DNA of 64,000 bases, taken from Terriglobia bacterium. Its GTDB lineage: Bacteria > Acidobacteriota > Terriglobia > Terriglobales > Acidobacteriaceae. The stretch is taken from positions 43,418-107,417 of the forward strand of contig JAIQGL010000023.1 in NCBI GenBank assembly GCA_020072585.1. Direction: 5' to 3'. Of the stretch, positions 61,837 to 64,000 are shown piece after piece (the first letter of the stretch is position 1; every line of letters begins with the position of its first letter). Under the pieces are notes generated by a model. The model was not told where the DNA came from, made no database searches, and saw only the letters and a program-made list of their open reading frames with translations. A program made the position numbers and the translations under genes.

Positions 61837-62173
61837 GGAAAGGGTTCCATGGCTGGGTGAAGCCCCGGATGCTAAACCTATTCGCCTCGCCCCGCAAGGG
61901 CCGGCGTACCTGCAACGTCATCCCTTGAACGCCGCGGGGCCTTTTTATGTGGGCCACGGCGAGTGCATGGCATGCGGCTACCCACATGTGCTCGCTCCAG
62001 ATTTGATGGGCTGGGAACTTGATCGTCAAGGTCGCTACAGCCACTGCTATTTCAGGAAACAGCCAGTGACGTCTCAGGAAATCGAACAAGCAGTACACGC
62101 CATCCATGGAAGCTGCTGTGGCGCTCTTCACTATGCAGGTTCAGATCGGGAAATCCTCAAGCGCCTCTCTTAA
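61787..62173 (+). CDS. Cys-rich ferredoxin-like small protein
   Basis: This 128-residue protein starts in a different frame within the 3' end of mtaB (50-nt overlap), with GGAG 6 nt before its ATG. Its first 20 residues are basic and Trp-rich. Cysteines lie at 60 and 63 (GECMACGYPHVLAPDLMGW), 87 (HCYFRK) and 110-111 (HGSCCGALHYAG). The spacing C-x2-C...C...CC resembles a reduced ferredoxin-like cluster site, and I infer an Fe-S cluster, but no family can be named with confidence. Coupling to mtaB, itself a double [4Fe-4S] enzyme, makes electron supply or cluster handling conceivable. Confidence 0.55.
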   Translation: MKIWWPWRRKRTLTLFEERVPWLGEAPDAKPIRLAPQGPAYLQRHPLNAAGPFYVGHGECMACGYPHVLAPDLMGWELDRQGRYSHCYFRKQPVTSQEIEQAVHAIHGSCCGALHYAGSDREILKRLS

Positions 62174-62209
62174 AGTCATGCAAGGCAACGCGCTCCCGTC
62201 GATGACCCA

Positions 62210-62218
62210 TGCTATAAT
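62210..62218 (+). promoter_or_regulatory. Extended -10 promoter of the infC-rpmI-rplT operon
   Basis: TGCTATAAT (TGn plus a perfect TATAAT at 62213-62218) lies 83 nt before the infC start, leaving a ~75-nt leader. No good -35 is present, as is usual with extended -10 promoters. Confidence 0.6.
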
Positions 62219-62290
62219 TTTGATTGTCTTGCCGCATGTTGTGGCACTCCCCGCAATTCCACTAAAAGCGTGAGTTTGCCGGGAGGTTCA

Positions 62291-62303
62291 GGAGGATCGC
62301 ATA
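62291..62303 (+). promoter_or_regulatory. infC ribosome-binding site with AUA start codon
   Basis: GGAGG (62291-62295) is followed after 5 nt by ATA (62301-62303), in frame with infC. The next in-frame ATG (62322) lies 26 nt from this site and has no ribosome-binding site of its own. Rare start codons are a known feature of infC and let IF-3 repress its own translation. Confidence 0.65.
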
Positions 62304-62936
62304 GATAAACGCTTTATTAAGATGAATGAGCGCATCCGCGCACGCGAAATACGTGTGATCGGCGCGGATGGTGAACAGCTCGGTATCATGACGCCGCAAG
62401 ATGCGACCCGAAAGGCCCGTGAGCAAAGTCTTGATCTGGTAGAGATTTCCGCCACCGCTGTGCCGCCTGTGTGCCGCATCATGGACTATGGAAAATTCCT
62501 CTACGAGCAGGAAAAAAAGGAACGGGCGGCAAAGAAGAACCAGAAACAGATCGTCCTGAAGGAAGTGAAATTTAGCGTCAACGTTGACGAGCACGATTAC
62601 GTCACCAAGCGGAACCATGTGCTGCGGTTCCTGGGTGAAGGCGACAAGGTCAAGGCCAGCCTGCGCTTCCGTGGACGCGAAATGGCCCACCAGAACCTGG
62701 GACGCAAGGTGCTGGAGCGCCTGGTGAATGAAGTGGGCGATAAAGGGATTGTGGAATTCAGGCCGCGCATGGAAGGTAATACCGTGCACGTGATCCTGGC
62801 TCCTCCCAAGCAGGTGCCTGGCGGCAAGAAGCCGGACAATGCAGCGGGACATGCAGCAAGCAAGAAACCGGATTCCAAACCGGCGCCGCAGCCGCAGCAG
62901 TCTGCTCCGGTCGGCGATGCCAAGACCGGATCGTAA
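62301..62936 (+). CDS. infC: Translation initiation factor IF-3
   Basis: Read from ATA 62301, the protein has 211 residues. The N-terminal domain has MNERIRAREIRVIGADGEQL and ARKAREQSLDLVEISATAVP, with VCRIMDYGKFLYEQEKKER as linker, and the C-terminal domain has KEVKFSVNVDEHDYVTKRN and EGDKVKASLRFRGREMAHQN. A Lys/Pro/Gln-rich tail of ~40 residues after residue 170 is longer than in E. coli IF-3. The seven codons before ATG 62322 (IDKRFIK) fit the family N-terminus, and a ribosome-binding site stands 5 nt before the ATA. IF-3 binds the 30S subunit and checks start codons. First gene of infC-rpmI-rplT. Confidence 0.95.
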   Translation: MDKRFIKMNERIRAREIRVIGADGEQLGIMTPQDATRKAREQSLDLVEISATAVPPVCRIMDYGKFLYEQEKKERAAKKNQKQIVLKEVKFSVNVDEHDYVTKRNHVLRFLGEGDKVKASLRFRGREMAHQNLGRKVLERLVNEVGDKGIVEFRPRMEGNTVHVILAPPKQVPGGKKPDNAAGHAASKKPDSKPAPQPQQSAPVGDAKTGS

Positions 62937-63002
62937 AAACAAGCAAAATTGCCATTTGCTAGTTGCTTTGAGGCCGCTGGTACAGCGGCCGAAGATGAGA
63001 TT

Positions 63003-63197
63003 ATGCCTAAACTAAAAACACACAAAGGCGCAGCCAAACGCTTCAAGAAAACCGCGACCGGCAAGATCAAGCGCGGCAAAGCGTTCAAGCGCCATATCCT
63101 TACCTCCAAGGCGACCAAGCGCAAACGCCAGCTCGATACCGATACACTGGTAAGCGACGCTGATGCGCCAAAAGTCCGGAGAATGATCCCGTATTAG
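63003..63197 (+). CDS. rpmI: 50S ribosomal protein bL35
   Basis: This 64-residue basic protein begins [20 protein letters not shown] and continues [20 protein letters not shown], the complete bL35 pattern. ATG 63003 is used; the open frame upstream to 62949 has no homology. It is the second gene of the operon, 66 nt after infC and 240 nt before rplT. Confidence 0.97.
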   Translation: MPKLKTHKGAAKRFKKTATGKIKRGKAFKRHILTSKATKRKRQLDTDTLVSDADAPKVRRMIPY

Positions 63198-63437
63198 AAT
63201 TCGGGACAGAGTTCGGCCCGCCTGACTAACGTCAGCGCTGAGGCCGGCCTGAAAAACAGCGAGTGAAGTTGAGCCGTTTAGCAGGCGTTGAGCCTGCTGG
63301 CGAAATCCCGAACCCGAAGTGAGGGAACTTGCAAAAAACTTCAATCACGCAACGCGTGTGAAGAGGCCGTGAACCATAATCTCTGCCTCCAGCCGCTATA
63401 ACCGCCGGGAATCCGGCAACAAAAAAGGGAGCAACAC
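63198..63437 (+). ncRNA. Structured rpmI-rplT spacer (candidate leader RNA)
   Basis: In the 240-nt spacer three stems nest: an outer TTCGGGA (63200-63206) with TCCCGAA (63306-63312), an inner CTGAC-taac-GTCAG (63222-63235), and AGCAGGC-gttga-GCCTGCT (63280-63298). Such a three-part fold before rplT could be an L20-responsive leader, because L20 is known to repress its own operon in other bacteria. No match to a known leader family can be claimed. The 3' strand of the outer stem also resembles the left arm of the palindromic elements (63302-63328). Confidence 0.35.
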
Positions 63438-63803
63438 ATGCCTCGCGTAAAACGTGGTACCAAGCGCCGCCAGCGCCGCAAAAAGATACTTGAGCGCGCC
63501 AGCGGGTATTTCCTGACAAAATCAAAACTGCATCGCGCCGCCAAAGAATCGGTGGAGCGCGGGCTGAAATTCGCCTATAGCGGACGCAAACAGAAGAAGC
63601 GCCAGTACCGTTCGATCTGGATTGTGCGCATCGGCGCCGCCTCCCGCGCACAGGGCATCAGCTATAACCAGTTCATCAGCGGACTGAAAAAAGCCGGCGT
63701 GGAACTGGACCGCAAGATTCTGGCTGATATCGCCACAAATGACGCTGCTGGTTTCACCGCATTGATAGAGACAGCCAAGCGCGCGAACGCCAAAGCAGCG
63801 TAG
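63438..63803 (+). CDS. rplT: 50S ribosomal protein bL20
   Basis: This 121-residue basic protein starts [20 protein letters not shown] and contains [20 protein letters not shown] and [20 protein letters not shown], complete for bL20. The ribosome-binding site AAAAGGGAG precedes the ATG. bL20 is an early 50S assembly protein and represses its own operon in many bacteria. It is followed by a hairpin-forming repeat. Confidence 0.97.
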   Translation: MPRVKRGTKRRQRRKKILERASGYFLTKSKLHRAAKESVERGLKFAYSGRKQKKRQYRSIWIVRIGAASRAQGISYNQFISGLKKAGVELDRKILADIATNDAAGFTALIETAKRANAKAA

Positions 63804-63817
63804 ATCAAGAAAAAGCT

Positions 63818-63880
63818 CACCACAGAGGGCACAGAGCTGCACGGAGGAGTTATCTCCGTGTTCCTCTGTGTCCTCCCATG
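63818..63880. repeat. Dispersed 'CACGGAGG' repeat, copy 3, folded as hairpin after rplT
   Basis: CACCACAGAGGGCACAGAG is followed by a stem ACGGAG-gagttat-CTCCGT and then CCTCTGTG, which pairs with CACAGAGG at the left. The whole is a ~60-nt hairpin directly after the rplT stop, so this copy may serve as the operon's terminator even without a T run. Confidence 0.55.
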
Positions 63881-63914
63881 AATAATGTCCACTCAAAAGT
63901 TGTTTTGGCTGGTT

Positions 63915-64000
63915 TTAGGCAGCCAGGGTAAAGCTGGGAAAATCTTCGAAGACCCACTGGTTTTTCAGAGTATCGTAGACGATTTTGACCAGCTTTCTTG
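63915..64000 (-). mobile_element. Transposase 3' end (probably IS110-like), partial
   Basis: A minus-strand frame enters from the right edge and ends in RKLVKIVYDTLKNQWVFEDF then PSFTLAA and a TAA at 63915-63917. The RKLV-IVY-TLK pattern resembles the C-terminus of IS110/IS1111-type transposases. Only 27 residues are in the window, so the family call is tentative. No terminal inverted repeat is visible in the ~35 nt downstream, which fits IS110 elements. Confidence 0.45.

Overview
The window reads as a chromosomal segment of a soil-type acidobacterium (Acidobacteriota, probably class Terriglobia, near Koribacter-like lineages). The evidence is an acidobacterial duplicated orphan permease (25095-27530), an Oar-like TonB-dependent receptor with an N-terminal carboxypeptidase-regulatory domain (41258-44668), many multi-PAS histidine kinases, moderately high GC and an infC-rpmI-rplT operon. 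This is inferred from family content; no 16S gene or other phylogenetic marker was analysed. No rRNA, tRNA or CRISPR array was recognised. Almost all of the window is vertical core genome. The only mobile-element trace is a transposase 3' end at the right edge.

Layout, left third. 0-10.4 kb holds a secreted FG-GAP protein, a DUF486 membrane protein, then a compact cluster of unknown purpose: a GcvT-like aminomethyltransferase, an ankyrin protein, two tandem CrtI/PYROXD2-type flavoenzymes and a Rieske oxygenase. A secreted PafA-like phosphatase follows. 10.4-20.1 kb has a fused alpha/beta 2-oxoacid dehydrogenase E1, a Gph-like HAD phosphatase, a small lipoprotein, a Baeyer-Villiger-type monooxygenase, uvrB with a palindromic candidate operator, an orphan protein and a TlpA-like thioredoxin. 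20.2-25 kb is a three-gene operon in which a phosphofructokinase with pyrophosphate-type active-site residues sits between two large polytopic membrane proteins, the second an Agl23/GT39-like protein.

Middle. 27.6-32 kb on the minus strand is an operon mazG - GNAT acyltransferase - exported amidohydrolase - MenC/N-succinylamino acid racemase-type enolase. The GNAT plus racemase pairing recalls the known N-succinyl route that turns D- into L-amino acids. 32-40 kb carries a CHASE3-GGDEF diguanylate cyclase, a GH57 glucan branching enzyme, GlpD and a PAS kinase/response regulator pair. 40.8-44.7 kb is the TonB receptor with a TonB C-terminal protein.

Right third. 45-54.8 kb contains a DUF4440 protein, mnmA, a hybrid kinase, a cysteine desulfurase (a possible sulfur source for MnmA), citrate synthase, a DUF1287 protein and a two-gene ABC-2 exporter. 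55-60.3 kb has a DUF4118 hybrid kinase, a secreted amidohydrolase, a decayed rpsU (bS21) copy, a zinc-ribbon protein and a lone receiver protein. 60.4-63.8 kb is mtaB, a Cys-rich ferredoxin-like protein and infC-rpmI-rplT.

The most notable signals beyond ordinary genes are: the rpsU pseudogene with its start codon changed to ATA and a frameshift in a T7 run; an AUA start for infC; two full copies of a long palindromic intergenic element; two divergent copies of a roughly 330-bp intergenic repeat; three copies of a 'CACGGAGGCACGGAG' repeat; a 16-bp tandem repeat; a structured rpmI-rplT spacer; and several genes whose -10 box sits only 6-10 nt before the start codon, suggesting leaderless mRNAs.
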